Below are positions 1-10,956 of a DNA stretch of 64,000 bases, piece by piece. The stretch lies in the NCBI RefSeq assembly GCF_000208925.1, contig NW_001914864.1, forward strand, positions 121,631-185,630. The letters are read 5' to 3'. The number at the start of each line of letters is the position of its first letter. Positions within the stretch are counted from its first letter, which is position 1. A program made the position numbers and the translations under genes. Source of the stretch: Entamoeba histolytica HM-1:IMSS (lineage: Eukaryota > Evosea > Mastigamoebida > Endamoebidae). Under the pieces are notes generated by a model that saw only the letters and a program-made list of their open reading frames with translations, was not told the origin of the DNA and did not search any database.

Positions 1-3000
1 TTTTAACTTTACAATTCTTTAATTCATTTTGATTAATACATTTTCCATTATCAAGAAAATATCCTTTTTTACAACTAGTTGCTATATCTTTGGTTATACA
101 TGTTTCCATTGGGTCTTCACAACCAAAGCAAATAGAATCTTTTTTATAATACCCATCATTACAAATTATACATCCTAACCCATTCTTTATTTGAAGTTCA
201 CATGATGTACTTAGTGATTTATAATCATTAAAACATGTATGATTGGATAAAATTGCATTACCCTTACATGACATACAATACGTTGAATTGATTACACATG
301 AACCACAATTCTCATCACATTTTTTACATATTCCATTTGATGCATAATATCCGTCTTTACATCGTAAACATGAACCATAATGAATAATCTCACATTCTTC
401 TGATGTTATATCAAATTCATTTTCTGTTATAGATTGAGTTTTAATAGTTTCTTTATCTTCACATATCCCTCCTTTTAATAAAGCTGATTCATTAATACAC
501 TCAAGACATGTTCCTGTTTCATCGCATACTTTACAACCTTGCCCACATTCTTGACAATTTTCTTTTTTGTAATACTGTTCTTTACATAAGAAACATTTTG
601 AATTTGTTATATTGTTACAATTGTCCGAACTTACTGTACAAACACCATTTAATAATAACTTATTTTTACAACTTAGACATTGATTTAAGTCACATGCATT
701 ACAATCTTCATCATGATGATATGAAGAACAACTTTGACATGATCCATCAACAAGAACATAACCTGATTTACATTCTACACCAGTATTACCTATAATTGAA
801 TTAAAATATTGTGAATTACTAACATCAGAAGTATTTAAACATTCATTATTAAATAAAACAAATCCATCTTCACATATAGTACATTTACTTTTATCATTAT
901 CACTTTTATAACATTGAACACAATTCTCTCCACAATTCCCTTTACAATTAATATTATCGATAGAATATTTACCTTCCTCACATTTAACACACTTATTATT
1001 ATAATAAAGTAAACAATCAGAAGCAGTTTCTTCTTTACACTGACCATCTGACAATTTATATCCATCTTTACATTGTAAACATTGATTATTATTAATACAT
1101 TTATTACAATTAGATGAACAAGGTAAACACTTATCACTAAGAAAATAACCATTAACACATTCAATACATTGATTTAATGAATTATAAGATTGACAATATA
1201 AAACATTAGTAGAAGAAGAACAATTATTTGTAAACAGACCATCAGAACAAGTAATACAAGAAAATTTATGTTCTTCAAAATAACCAATTAAACAACCTTT
1301 ATATGAATTTGAAATAATTATACCATTCATATCATTTAATCTTCTATTTCCCATTTGAACTATTCCATTTATCATTTCAACAGAAGTACTAACATAAGCA
1401 TCTAATTTAAGATAAGAAGGTTCATTTTGAAAAACAATAGAACTTCTATTTGTATTTGAAATAATATGAGCAGAAGTTGTTTTAGAGAATGTTAATTTTC
1501 CATTTAAAATAAAGGTTTGAGGAATATGAGAAGTATAAGATAAAATACAATTACCATTAATAGAAATAAAATAATTAGAATAAGTGTCATCAAAAAGAAT
1601 ATTATAAATAAAAGCTTCTCCTCTAATAGAATTAATAGTAAAATTTTTTGATAAAACAATATTACCAGTAATTTTATTTGTTTCATCTAAATATAAAGAA
1701 TTATATTTTAAATTATCTAAATAAAAATAACAATATTCTCCATTACATGGACATTGTTCATAATTAAATGTTTTGAATGTATTTTCTATTACATCACATT
1801 TTACTTGTTTATCTATTTTTTCATATGGACAAACTCTTACAATCTTATCTATTACTTGAACATTAATATATTTCTTTCCTTCTTGATTTATTTTATCTGA
1901 ATTAATTGAATTACTTAATTCTTGTAATGAACTTACTAATTCAAAACATTCTGTAATTTCTTCAGTAAAAGTAAATAATGTAGAACCGTCAGATAAAAAC
2001 TTTCCTTTTCCTATTTGAATAAGAGCATCTTTATTTAAATTATTAACTTTACCATCAATAAATATAGAATATGTATTTAATTCAGTATTTTCATGTCCAA
2101 TAATTCTAGTAGTTGATTTTAAATGAAGTTCTTTACAACTTAAATAACCAAATAAATCCAATCTTTCTACTTTAGTAAAGTCACAAATTTCTTTAACAAT
2201 AGTTTTAGAACCATTAAATACAATACTATTATTATTAACAGTAATTGAATTCCAATACCTTATATTATTTCCTCCATTATAATTATAATTAATAAATAAA
2301 TCATATGAATATTCTTTATGAATAGAAAATAATTCACAATCACTTTGAATATAATTTATTTCATTTTCTTGTTCACATTCACATTTTAATTGACTACTTT
2401 CTTTTAATATTCTTGATTGACTTCCTCCACATTTAACTTCTTTAAATTTATTATTATTAATGAATTTTTGACAATTTTCATATCCCATACCACATTTACC
2501 AACAAAAAGAATATGTCTACTATTTGTAACTTTATCAATATTAACTTTATTTATATTATATTCTCCTAAATCACATAATCCATCTTCATCACTAAAATAA
2601 ATTGTTCCTTCAAAAATTACTTTTCCATATTCAAAATAAACTGGTGTTTTTGGAAGATATACATCACCAATAAATGTTATATTTCTTCCTTTTTCAATAT
2701 AAAATGTTGTTGGATTTCCATTTGTTGTAAAACTTTTCCATCTTGTTTGAAATGGTGTTTCAGTTTGACTTTCATGAATAAAAAAAATTAATTCTTCATT
2801 AAAATATGAACAATCAACCATATTATTAAGATACTCATGATTTTCATATTCACAATTACAATTTGAAATTATTTCTACATTTTTACCACATACTGCCATT
2901 CTTTTATATTCATTAAATGAACACATTATTTCGATTTTATTATTTGAATTAATTGTATTAAATAATTCAATATCTTTACTTGAAGTAAATCTATATTCAC

Positions 3001-3688
3001 ATGGATCATTTTCTTGAATTATATTATCTTCAACTATTACATTTGCCTCTCCTGTTACTTTAACAAATGGTGTTATAACTTTATTATATTTTAATAAAAC
3101 ATATTCTGGCTGACTTGTTTCTAATAGTTTTATTTCAAATGAATTTGAATATATTTCAAAAATACTTGGATTTCTTTCATTATTTGCAATTGAACGTGAA
3201 AGTGAAATAACACTATTCTCTAATATATATTCTAATAGAAATTTTAATTGAACATCTTTAAATGTTTCATATATTGTAAGGTTTAGATATTCTCTTGAAT
3301 ATGCTGTTGTTTGTGCACTAAATTTAATAACTTTGTTTGTATCCCTAACTGTGTCCATAATTACTAATTCATTATTATATGGTGCTTCTTGATAATCTTT
3401 TCCACAACAATCTTTCTGAATAACAAATTCATCATATTTCCATATCCCATTACTTTCATTACATCTACTCATCCATCCTCTCCATTTATCTTCATCATAA
3501 TAACATGCCTTTTCATTGTCTTCTATTAGATAAATAATTCCATCGTCATTTATATCACACCATGACATCTTCTTATCAATATCACACCATGGATATCCTT
3601 CTTTCTTTTGTTCTTCAACAATATCACTAGCTATTATCTCATTAATAAATGTTATTAAAAGAATAATTTGTACGAACGTTTCCAACAT
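1..3688 (-). CDS. CXXC-rich secreted/receptor protein, possibly a transmembrane kinase ectodomain (3' end outside window)
   Basis: An open frame of about 1,229 codons runs from ATG at 3688 to the left edge with no stop, so the gene is incomplete at its 3' end. The N-terminus has a hydrophobic stretch like a signal peptide (residues 1-20). It is followed by a W/C-rich segment with motifs such as PWCDID and MSWCDIN. Residues about 80-800 form a beta-rich region with sparse cysteines. From about residue 800 the protein becomes repeated CXXC modules of the furin/EGF-like kind (CITC, CIEC, CLQC, CVKC, CFLC, CLRC, CIIC). Entamoeba transmembrane kinases (TMKs) and related surface proteins have this design. 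A kinase domain, if present, would lie beyond position 1, so the kinase identity is inference. An alternative is a CXXC-rich surface protein without a kinase. Start choice: first in-frame ATG directly before the hydrophobic segment. Confidence 0.75.
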   Translation of the reverse strand, partial: MLETFVQIILLITFINEIIASDIVEEQKKEGYPWCDIDKKMSWCDINDDGIIYLIEDNEKACYYDEDKWRGWMSRCNESNGIWKYDEFVIQKDCCGKDYQEAPYNNELVIMDTVRDTNKVIKFSAQTTAYSREYLNLTIYETFKDVQLKFLLEYILENSVISLSRSIANNERNPSIFEIYSNSFEIKLLETSQPEYVLLKYNKVITPFVKVTGEANVIVEDNIIQENDPCEYRFTSSKDIELFNTINSNNKIEIMCSFNEYKRMAVCGKNVEIISNCNCEYENHEYLNNMVDCSYFNEELIFFIHESQTETPFQTRWKSFTTNGNPTTFYIEKGRNITFIGDVYLPKTPVYFEYGKVIFEGTIYFSDEDGLCDLGEYNINKVNIDKVTNSRHILFVGKCGMGYENCQKFINNNKFKEVKCGGSQSRILKESSQLKCECEQENEINYIQSDCELFSIHKEYSYDLFINYNYNGGNNIRYWNSITVNNNSIVFNGSKTIVKEICDFTKVERLDLFGYLSCKELHLKSTTRIIGHENTELNTYSIFIDGKVNNLNKDALIQIGKGKFLSDGSTLFTFTEEITECFELVSSLQELSNSINSDKINQEGKKYINVQVIDKIVRVCPYEKIDKQVKCDVIENTFKTFNYEQCPCNGEYCYFYLDNLKYNSLYLDETNKITGNIVLSKNFTINSIRGEAFIYNILFDDTYSNYFISINGNCILSYTSHIPQTFILNGKLTFSKTTSAHIISNTNRSSIVFQNEPSYLKLDAYVSTSVEMINGIVQMGNRRLNDMNGIIISNSYKGCLIGYFEEHKFSCITCSDGLFTNNCSSSTNVLYCQSYNSLNQCIECVNGYFLSDKCLPCSSNCNKCINNNQCLQCKDGYKLSDGQCKEETASDCLLYYNNKCVKCEEGKYSIDNINCKGNCGENCVQCYKSDNDKSKCTICEDGFVLFNNECLNTSDVSNSQYFNSIIGNTGVECKSGYVLVDGSCQSCSSYHHDEDCNACDLNQCLSCKNKLLLNGVCTVSSDNCNNITNSKCFLCKEQYYKKENCQECGQGCKVCDETGTCLECINESALLKGGICEDKETIKTQSITENEFDITSEECEIIHYGSCLRCKDGYYASNGICKKCDENCGSCVINSTYCMSCKGNAILSNHTCFNDYKSLSTSCELQIKNGLGCIICNDGYYKKDSICFGCEDPMETCITKDIATSCKKGYFLDNGKCINQNELKNCKVK

Positions 3689-4225
3689 CCGTAATAATTA
3701 TTTTAAAGATCTTATTCAATTTGCTGATGTACAAAATTCTTTGTCTTATATTAATGAGAATTGAACCAACTCTTCGGTTTTTTGAGGAATATTCTTTTTT
3801 TTTAATTCGTCTTGTTGACTAAATCATAAAAATAGACTTTTTCCTTCCTTTTTACTTTATTATTTCTTAATTTATTTTATTATTCTTTTAGTATTAATAA
3901 CTATTTTATAACTATTTTTAGGTTAATTAGACACATTAATATAATTCTATAATTAAATGGTTAAAATAATTCATCTTTTAGTATATTTTCATATACTATT
4001 TCTCAGTAATTAAGTAAATTCAACCCGTTAGTATTTCTTTGAGACTTTAAAAATCAATTCATAAAGAGATATTATAATTATCAACTCATTAACAATAATA
4101 AGATATAATCTTATCTAAAGTATTTAATAAACTCAAAAATACAAAAAAAATGAAAGTAATTCCTTAATAAGACAAAAACATCAAATTTGTTAAATTCAAA
4201 AAGACTTTATTTTATTTTCAATCAT
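3689..4225. other. Intergenic, no gene seen
   Basis: AT-rich spacer between the 5' end of the CXXC-rich gene and the 3' end of the RPC25 gene. It should hold the promoter of the CXXC-rich gene. I see no convincing coding frame or RNA gene. Confidence 0.6.
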
Positions 4226-5031
4226 TTAACTCCACCATGTTGTAAGTCCAAGTCCACTTTCATTAATTCTACCATAAATTCTTAATGGTAATTTCTCTTC
4301 TTCATTCTCTTCTTGATTAAAGTCTTGTTGTGTTTGTTCATCAGTTTTTGTTTCTTCTTTTTTTATATCTTTCTTTTCTTCATTTGGTTTTTCTCCTTTT
4401 TCATCTTTTTGTTGTTTTAAATTATTAGACATTAGAGTTGTTTGTGGAACAACAACTGGTTTAACACTTTCTTGTTTTTTCATTATAACATGATGAACTT
4501 TAAACCTAATGGTTGAATTAATGTATAATGGAAGTTTAGTTCCATCATAATTCCAATACCAAAGTTGTTCATCTTCGTCACTATAATGTAAAAATGTGAA
4601 ATGAAAATAAAAAATTAACAAACAAGTCACTATTGGCTGGGAAATAACATTGGTCGATGAAAACTGAATCTGTAAAACTAAGTGTAACTTGAATTCCACT
4701 TGGAAGACTTCTTAATACTCTCCCTTCAATTAATTCACCTTGAAATGGAGAAAAGATAATGAAATTGAATACAACTTCATAATATACATCACCTGTTCCA
4801 ATAGCAATAGTTGGTGTTGTCATACTAACAATATCATATAATGTCACTCCAATTCCTTTTCCTTCAATCATCTAATTTTTCAAATTAATAACGTTATTTC
4901 TTTTTATTGATGAATAAACAAACTTTATTTTGGTATTTGGTATTTATTGAATCAATAATACTAACAATAATATGTTCTAATTTGTTGGGTGGTACTTTGA
5001 ATGAGTCATTAAATTGAGAAATGATATACAT
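4226..5031 (-). CDS. DNA-directed RNA polymerase III subunit RPC25/RPC8 (RPB7-like), three exons
   Basis: Exons 5031-4924, 4871-4624 and 4580-4226; introns 4872-4923 (52 nt) and 4581-4623 (43 nt), both GTTTGT...TAG. The joined frame encodes 236 residues. The N-terminal exon (MYIISQFNDSFKVPP...) matches the RPB7-type tip domain start. Exon 2 holds GVTLYDI and the S1/OB part (SPFQGELIEGRV, then SFTDSVFI). Exon 3 gives the family's W-x-W (LWYWNY), the IRFKV strand and the C-terminal GRINESGLGLTTWW, which resembles the end of human POLR3H. A lysine/glutamate-rich insert of about 60 residues precedes that terminus. The protein pairs with RPC17 in the Pol III stalk (family knowledge). It is divergently transcribed from the 7-TM gene, with 179 bases between the starts. 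Confidence 0.9.
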
Positions 5032-5210
5032 TTGAAAAGGTTTTTTATCCTTTTTATTATTCAAGATTTTTTCTTTTTTTCTTTTTTTTTAAAATTCTAA
5101 ATTGATTTTTTTTTATTAAAAAAACTACACAAAAAACAAAATAAGTTAATTTAATTCAGAAAAATGGTTTTTCCATGATAAACTTGAAATGAATCAATTA
5201 TCATTATTTA

Positions 5211-6564
5211 ATGGAAAACGAATTGGTGATTGACAAAATGAAAAGGCATCATTTTGTAATAATTGGAATTACTGTTTTCTTTTTATTAATTATATCAATA
5301 GGAATTTCCATATATTATAATAGGTCATTAATAATTAGAAATAAATCACCTCGTATTATAAATAATTCATATTATCGTAATGGAAATTATGTACTTGTTG
5401 AGAATTTAAATATCGAAAAATATGATCATTGGCTTGAGGTATATTTAACACTAGAACCACAAGACAATGTTAACCAAAATATTGAGTTTAATGCTCAAAC
5501 ACAATTACATATCATTCAAGGAATATATGATACTGTTCATTTACATAATCAAACATATTCAACTAGATGTTTTCTTAATAAATGTGATGATATTATATTT
5601 GTTTCTGATAATGCAGTTCAAGATGGAGAATATTTAATTGTTATATCAATTGAAGATATTAATCATGTTTTTAATACAACAGATTATAAAGTTTCTTTAG
5701 GTGTAGCAACTGCAATTAGAAATCAAACATTGTTTAGTTTGATTTTAACAATAACACTAGTATTTATAGTATTTATTTCATTTATTTTTTATTGTATTAT
5801 TACAGTTTATACCCGTCATTGGACAATATATACTGGACTAAATACTTTATTATTATTTAGTGTAATTCTCTTTACTAATCCAATAATTTCATTAAGTTTT
5901 TATAAAAATTATACTTGGATGGATTATTTAGACAATGTATTGATGGAATTTTATATTTTTATAGTATTTATTTGGATATTTTTTCATGTTGACCATTTAC
6001 GTTTTTTGGCAATTAAAGAAAAATATCCAATTCTTCAATGGATATTACGCTCTATATTATTTATTTTGTATCTTTCTGCTTTACTGCTTTACTTTTTTTC
6101 TAATTTAGTTCATCAGTATTCTCCATTAGTTGCAACAACTACTCCATTTATTAATAACTTTAAATCTATTAGAGACTTACTTCAATTAATATTAATCTTT
6201 TGGATTCTTCTAAATGAATTTTTTTCTTTCACAGAAGTAATGAATCCAATTAATAGAAAAAGATTAATATTTTTAACTTCATTTACAAGTATTATTACTT
6301 CTGTCTGTTTAATACAATTATTTTTACAAACAAATTCTCATAATAATGAACGTTTGTTTTATTTAATTATTTTATCTCTTCTCATCCATTGTAGCAATTC
6401 CTATATGTTTAATGAAACTTGTAAATACATTTGTTGTTCTTATTATGTGTGTATGTTTCCATCAAATAGAACTTTCTAAAAGTAGTTTTGGATTTAATTC
6501 TAGAGAAATGATTAATGTCTCAGAATATGAAGATTTTGATTCGTCATCAGATGATTTAGATTGA
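5211..6564 (+). CDS. Seven-transmembrane protein with luminal domain, Wntless/TMEM181/GOST-like
   Basis: Exons 5211-6351 and 6395-6564 with a 43-nt GTTTGT...TAG intron. The spliced protein has 436 residues. Reading through the intron gives a shorter protein with a broken last helix. Splicing restores a helix (IPICLMKLVNTFVVLIMCVC) and an acidic Ser/Asp tail ending SSSDDLD. Layout: a signal-anchor helix near residues 15-37, about 140 luminal residues with several N-x-S/T sites and a close cysteine pair (CFLNKC), then seven hydrophobic helices. This is the topology of the GOST superfamily (Wntless, TMEM87, TMEM181), which works in Golgi/endosomal membrane trafficking. The family call rests on layout and loose similarity and is inference. 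The 3' end converges on the LIM gene. Confidence 0.6.
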
Positions 6565-6702
6565 TACCTATCTTGTAATCAACGTTTCGTTCTTTTTTAT
6601 CAAAAACATCAGAATAACATGAAAACAAAAAACTATTAATTCAATTGAAAATTAAAGAGACAATTTCAATAGAAGACTATGTTAAAATGAAAAATATTTA
6701 AG

Positions 6703-7611
6703 TCATTTTTTCTCTATACAATTTAGGCACATAAAACCTTTAGTAGTAACAAAGTATTTTGTTGTAATTTCATTATGACAGTTACAACAAATAAAACATT
6801 CTTTATGAAATTTCTTTTTGTCAGTACGTACATAAGCTCCTGTAATAGGTTTTAAACACAAATCACATTTAGGACATGTTTTCAAATAACATGATGAACA
6901 AATACATTTCTTATGATAATATAAAGGTTTTCTTCGTTCATTAAATCGTAATCCACATCTTTCACAAGTAAAACATTCTGCATGAAATACACATTGATTT
7001 GCTTTTATCCCATTTTCATATACAGGTCTTCCACAACGAGAACATAACATATCACCAAATTCATCAACTTCAACATCACATTCTGAATTTAATGATGATG
7101 ACCTTCTTTTTGTTTCTGTTATTCTGTCTGTTTCTTCTAAGCTAGTTTCACTTTTAAAATCAACTGATCCACCACTAAGTCGTCGTTTTTCTTTACCAAT
7201 TACTCTTGGGCTTTTTATTCCTTCTCTTGGTGTTCCAAGTTCACTTTTTGGTTGTTCTAAACGAGGAGATTCACGTGAACTTCTAACTTTAAAACGAGGT
7301 GCATTTGATTGTGGTTTTGGAGGAAGAAAAGAAGGTTTGGGGGCAAGTTTTGTTGGTCTTGGAAGTGATAAAAATGCAGGTCTAGGAGAAATACTTTGTT
7401 CAGGGACAATAATATGAGGTGGGGTGTTATTTCCACTTCTTGGAGTTTCTAAGGGGGTTTGATAAAAAACTGGATTATTTGGGTGATTTTCACATGGAAC
7501 CCATAAACACCCACATTGAGGATTTTGACAATAACACCCCTCATTCCAAGAACTTCCACACAAAGGACAGAAGTTAGGCTTAGTAATTGTACAAGCATTT
7601 ATTACACTCAT
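6703..7611 (-). CDS. Two-LIM-domain protein with N-terminal cysteine cluster
   Basis: 302 residues. The N-terminus carries a compact cysteine-rich module (CPLCGSSW, then CYCQNPQCGC). A basic Ser/Pro-rich linker follows (about residues 55-185, with several SPR motifs that could be phosphosites). Two LIM zinc-binding domains fill the C-terminus. LIM1 starts CSRCGRPV and contains FHAECFTCERC. LIM2 starts CDLCLKPI and contains FHKECFICCNC and CLNC. LIM proteins act as adaptors, often linking to actin or membranes; Entamoeba has several. There is no catalytic domain. The start at 7611 is chosen because the first zinc module begins right after it. Convergent with the 7-TM gene, 138 bases apart. Confidence 0.85.
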   Translation of the reverse strand: MSVINACTITKPNFCPLCGSSWNEGCYCQNPQCGCLWVPCENHPNNPVFYQTPLETPRSGNNTPPHIIVPEQSISPRPAFLSLPRPTKLAPKPSFLPPKPQSNAPRFKVRSSRESPRLEQPKSELGTPREGIKSPRVIGKEKRRLSGGSVDFKSETSLEETDRITETKRRSSSLNSECDVEVDEFGDMLCSRCGRPVYENGIKANQCVFHAECFTCERCGLRFNERRKPLYYHKKCICSSCYLKTCPKCDLCLKPITGAYVRTDKKKFHKECFICCNCHNEITTKYFVTTKGFMCLNCIEKK

Positions 7612-10316
7612 TCAACTAAGTTTGAAATACTAGTTTACAGATTCATTCAACTACGAACTATATTGTTATTAAATTTATTTTATTCTCAAATTATTGGCAC
7701 TAAGTAGTTCTGAAAACAACCTAAATTAAAAAAAAGTATAAAAGAGTGTGGAATTATCTATTATTGTATCTTTAACCACTTCCTTGGTAGTATCAAGAAA
7801 ATATACCCAAAAGTAAGAATTGATGAGAAAAAATCTTCCCAGAAAAAAAAAGTAGAACCTTCTATAGAAACTTAAATCTATTTTTTTTGTATTTTCTTAA
7901 TTCATTCAATCAATTTCAGTTTTGTTTTTCTATAGTACATCTCACATTATTGAAATTGTTTTCTATTGAAATACAATGACTAATGTCATAAATATATTCA
8001 GAAAGACAGCCCCACTAAATAACCAAAAAGAAGAGTTTTTTTCATAAATTTTTAAGTTTATCAATAAAGAAAATAGTTAGAATTAGAAAGTCAGTTATAC
8101 AACTTCCTTATTTTAGAATTGAGTCTTTCTCTCTCAGTTATTTCTAAATTAATTTAAAAAAAAAATTTTAAAAGACATATTGTTTCTAATTATAATACTT
8201 ATCCTTGAATGTAAAGAATATGATTTAGCTTTGGTATGTATTTTTCTATCATTAAGAAAGGCAAAGATATGCTTTAAATATTTTTTTATTAATTGAAGGA
8301 AATAATTAATATCATTTTAGTAAATCATGGAATTTTGTTTATTTTTACTGTAATTTTAATACAAAATAATAGAATAACGAATATTTTATTTATTTATAAT
8401 ATTTTATTTGGTTTATATGACTAAGAAATAAACTCATCCTTTTGTTTTCTCATTCTAAAAATTTGATATTCTTAAAGTCTCAAATAAAAGTTAGTAATTA
8501 ATTGTTAATAATATGTTATTTATAATATCTTCTTTTTAATTCATTTAAAAAAGAGTTACTTCTCTTTATAACTATTATAACTATTAAGTAAAAAAAAAAG
8601 ATATTTTTACTTATTTAAAATTAACAAATTGTTTTTGTTTTAGTTAAAGAAATTTGTTAATTAAAAAAATTTTGATGAATAAGTAAAACACATTTTATAC
8701 AAAAATAACGTTAATTTTGGTTTGGAAATTATATTATTTAAACTAAACTAAATTATTTCATTTTTAAAAAAGTTAAGAATTAACTAAACTATATGAAAAT
8801 AACATTCTGGTTATATTATTGTTTTTCAAATACTAAAACAAATCTTTAAAGAAAAACAAAGTAAAAAGTAAGAAGTTGATAAGAGGAGATTATCAAAAGA
8901 GATTGCATCTTGTCATTTCTGTGTTTTTGACTTCTTCATGAAAAAAAAATGAAAGGTTATTCATTGATACTTAAGTGTAACCAAGCATTTCACAACTCAA
9001 AGACAATAACCAAAATATCCAATAATAAGTGGTTTCCTAACATTAAAAAAGGTACTTGTTTAAATTGAAAAAACTAGTAAATAGTTTAAGAAAAAAGTGA
9101 ATTAACAACTAAATTTTATAAAGTAAACAAAAAGTTACCAACGGAAGCTAAAGAAAGAGATGAATAGGATTAAATACATAAAAAAGTAATACTGATTCTC
9201 TTAATGAAATTTATAATAAATAAAGTTATTTAAAAGTGTTATGAGACGGTAATTTCATCCCATCTATTAATAACAAAGCACCTGGCACTTTATTGTTTTT
9301 AAAGAACATACAACAAGGCATATGAATGAAAATCAATAAACCTTATGAAAAGAATTAACAAATGGTAGTACAAGACTAATGATAATAAAGACACAACGAA
9401 TAAAAACAACAAAAAATAAGAAATTAAAAAAACAAAAATAAAAGTGAAAGAAAAACACAAACAATTCAAACAAATAGTAAAGAAAAGGAATTATAATACA
9501 ATATACTGTATTTATTATTAATTAATTTATATTATAATAGCTTACAATATCAGAAAGAATTATCCATAAAATAGTATTAAGATTAATTAAAAGAAATTAA
9601 ATTTTAAACGAGGTAAATATATTGAAAGTAATTGAACAAGAGTCTTTAAAGTGTATAAGTCAAGTATTATTTCATTTAAATAACAAATAAGAGTATTTGC
9701 CATGTATTTTCACTAGAAGAATAAAACATTAACTATTACTATAACAATTAAGACTTAAAATTATGTAATTTATTGAAAATTACATTATGTTTCTACTAGA
9801 CAATTGGAATAATTAAATTGAAGACAAGAAAGCTACGTTTGTTTCTACATTAAATGGTCAGTAATATAAATCTTTTTATCGCTTCTAAAATACAAAAATA
9901 AAATGTATTATGGGAAATATTAGATCAGAAATTTCTTATAAAAGTAAAAATCATAAAAAGAGTTATTATATTGATCTAGGAATGATAACTACAAGAATCA
10001 TTGGATTTAAGTTCGCCTTTGAAGTTAATTGAAAACCAGTAAAAGAGCCAATCAAAATCAGAATATATATATAGAATAATCTATTTCTATTTGAAGAGAA
10101 AATTATTTATAGAAAATCGCATAAAAAATTTGAAAATAAAATAGGGGAAGTAGAAGGAATATATAGGAAAGATTAGGGGAAAGTGAAATATACTAAGTTT
10201 TTGTAAAAAGAAAAAAGGAAAGATAAGAGAATTGATGAATTTATGCAGGATTGAATTTTCAAGAACGACGAAATATGGAGATATAAAAAGAACTTGATTA
10301 AGAAATACATACACCA
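7612..10316. other. Long intergenic region, no gene seen
   Basis: About 2.7 kb of AT-rich sequence with stops in all frames. It must contain the promoters of the LIM gene (left side) and the 10317 gene (right side). From about 10,090 the plus strand becomes purine-rich. A short less AT-rich patch lies near 9240-9290. No tRNA-like or rRNA-like sequence was recognised. Confidence 0.5.
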
Positions 10317-10898
10317 ATGGAAAGTATGAATATTCAAGAAGCTAGAGTTATTCATTGTTGTTGTCATTGTCCTATCTGTATGAAAGGAACTTTCTTTCAA
10401 ACAAAAAACCCCAAAATGAAAACAACACGATTAGTTTTATTGATATTAAAGTCACTCAAAGTACTAAACCCAGAAATTGAATATTACTCATTAGTCAAAG
10501 ACATCCTCCCATTTATCAACAACCATTTGCAATTATTTCAAAATTTGAAAATCTTTAAAAATGGAAAATGGAGAAAATCAATATTAGACGCATTAAATCA
10601 TTCAGCACTAGTTGAGTCAGGAAGAGAAGTATGTAAGAACAGAGGATTTTATAAATTGAAAGAAAATGAAGAAGAGAATAAAATGATAATTGAAAAGAAT
10701 AAAATAAAAGATGAAATGAGTAATAGTCTTGAGCTTTTAGAAAATGAACTTAAACGAAGTTTGAAATTATTGGAAGAAATTAAAATGATACAAGTAAATG
10801 AAATTGAAAAAAATGAAACATCATTTGTTTGTGAGTCAAAACGTACAAGTATTGATATTATTCACAATCTTCAATTGTCATTGTATCATCTTAACTAA
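10317..10898 (+). CDS. Cys-cluster protein with forkhead-like winged-helix region
   Basis: 193 residues. The N-terminus has a tight Cys/His cluster (HCCCHCPICMKGTFF, about residues 14-28) that could bind zinc. Residues about 38-118 have the pattern of a winged helix. A first helix is LVLLILKSLKVL; a second is YYSLVKDILPFINNH. Then comes KWRKSILDALNHS, which resembles the forkhead recognition helix W-x-x-SIRHNL. A wing ending RGFYKLKE follows. The C-terminal half is a charged likely coiled coil (KNKIKDEMSN...ELKRSLKLLEEI). Together these suggest a small DNA-binding protein. This is inference from pattern only. The start codon is immediately preceded by a purine-rich leader. Convergent with the next gene, 58 bases apart. 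Confidence 0.6.
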   Translation: MESMNIQEARVIHCCCHCPICMKGTFFQTKNPKMKTTRLVLLILKSLKVLNPEIEYYSLVKDILPFINNHLQLFQNLKIFKNGKWRKSILDALNHSALVESGREVCKNRGFYKLKENEEENKMIIEKNKIKDEMSNSLELLENELKRSLKLLEEIKMIQVNEIEKNETSFVCESKRTSIDIIHNLQLSLYHLN

Positions 10899-10956
10899 CT
10901 GTATTTTGTTTATTTTTATTTAATTTTTGGTTATCTGATGAATTTCTTTTAAATAA

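Noticed and set aside
6352..6479. The 7-TM protein ending at 6479
   Set aside because: The last 40 codons of that frame are partly intron; splicing restores a seventh helix and an acidic tail ending at 6564.
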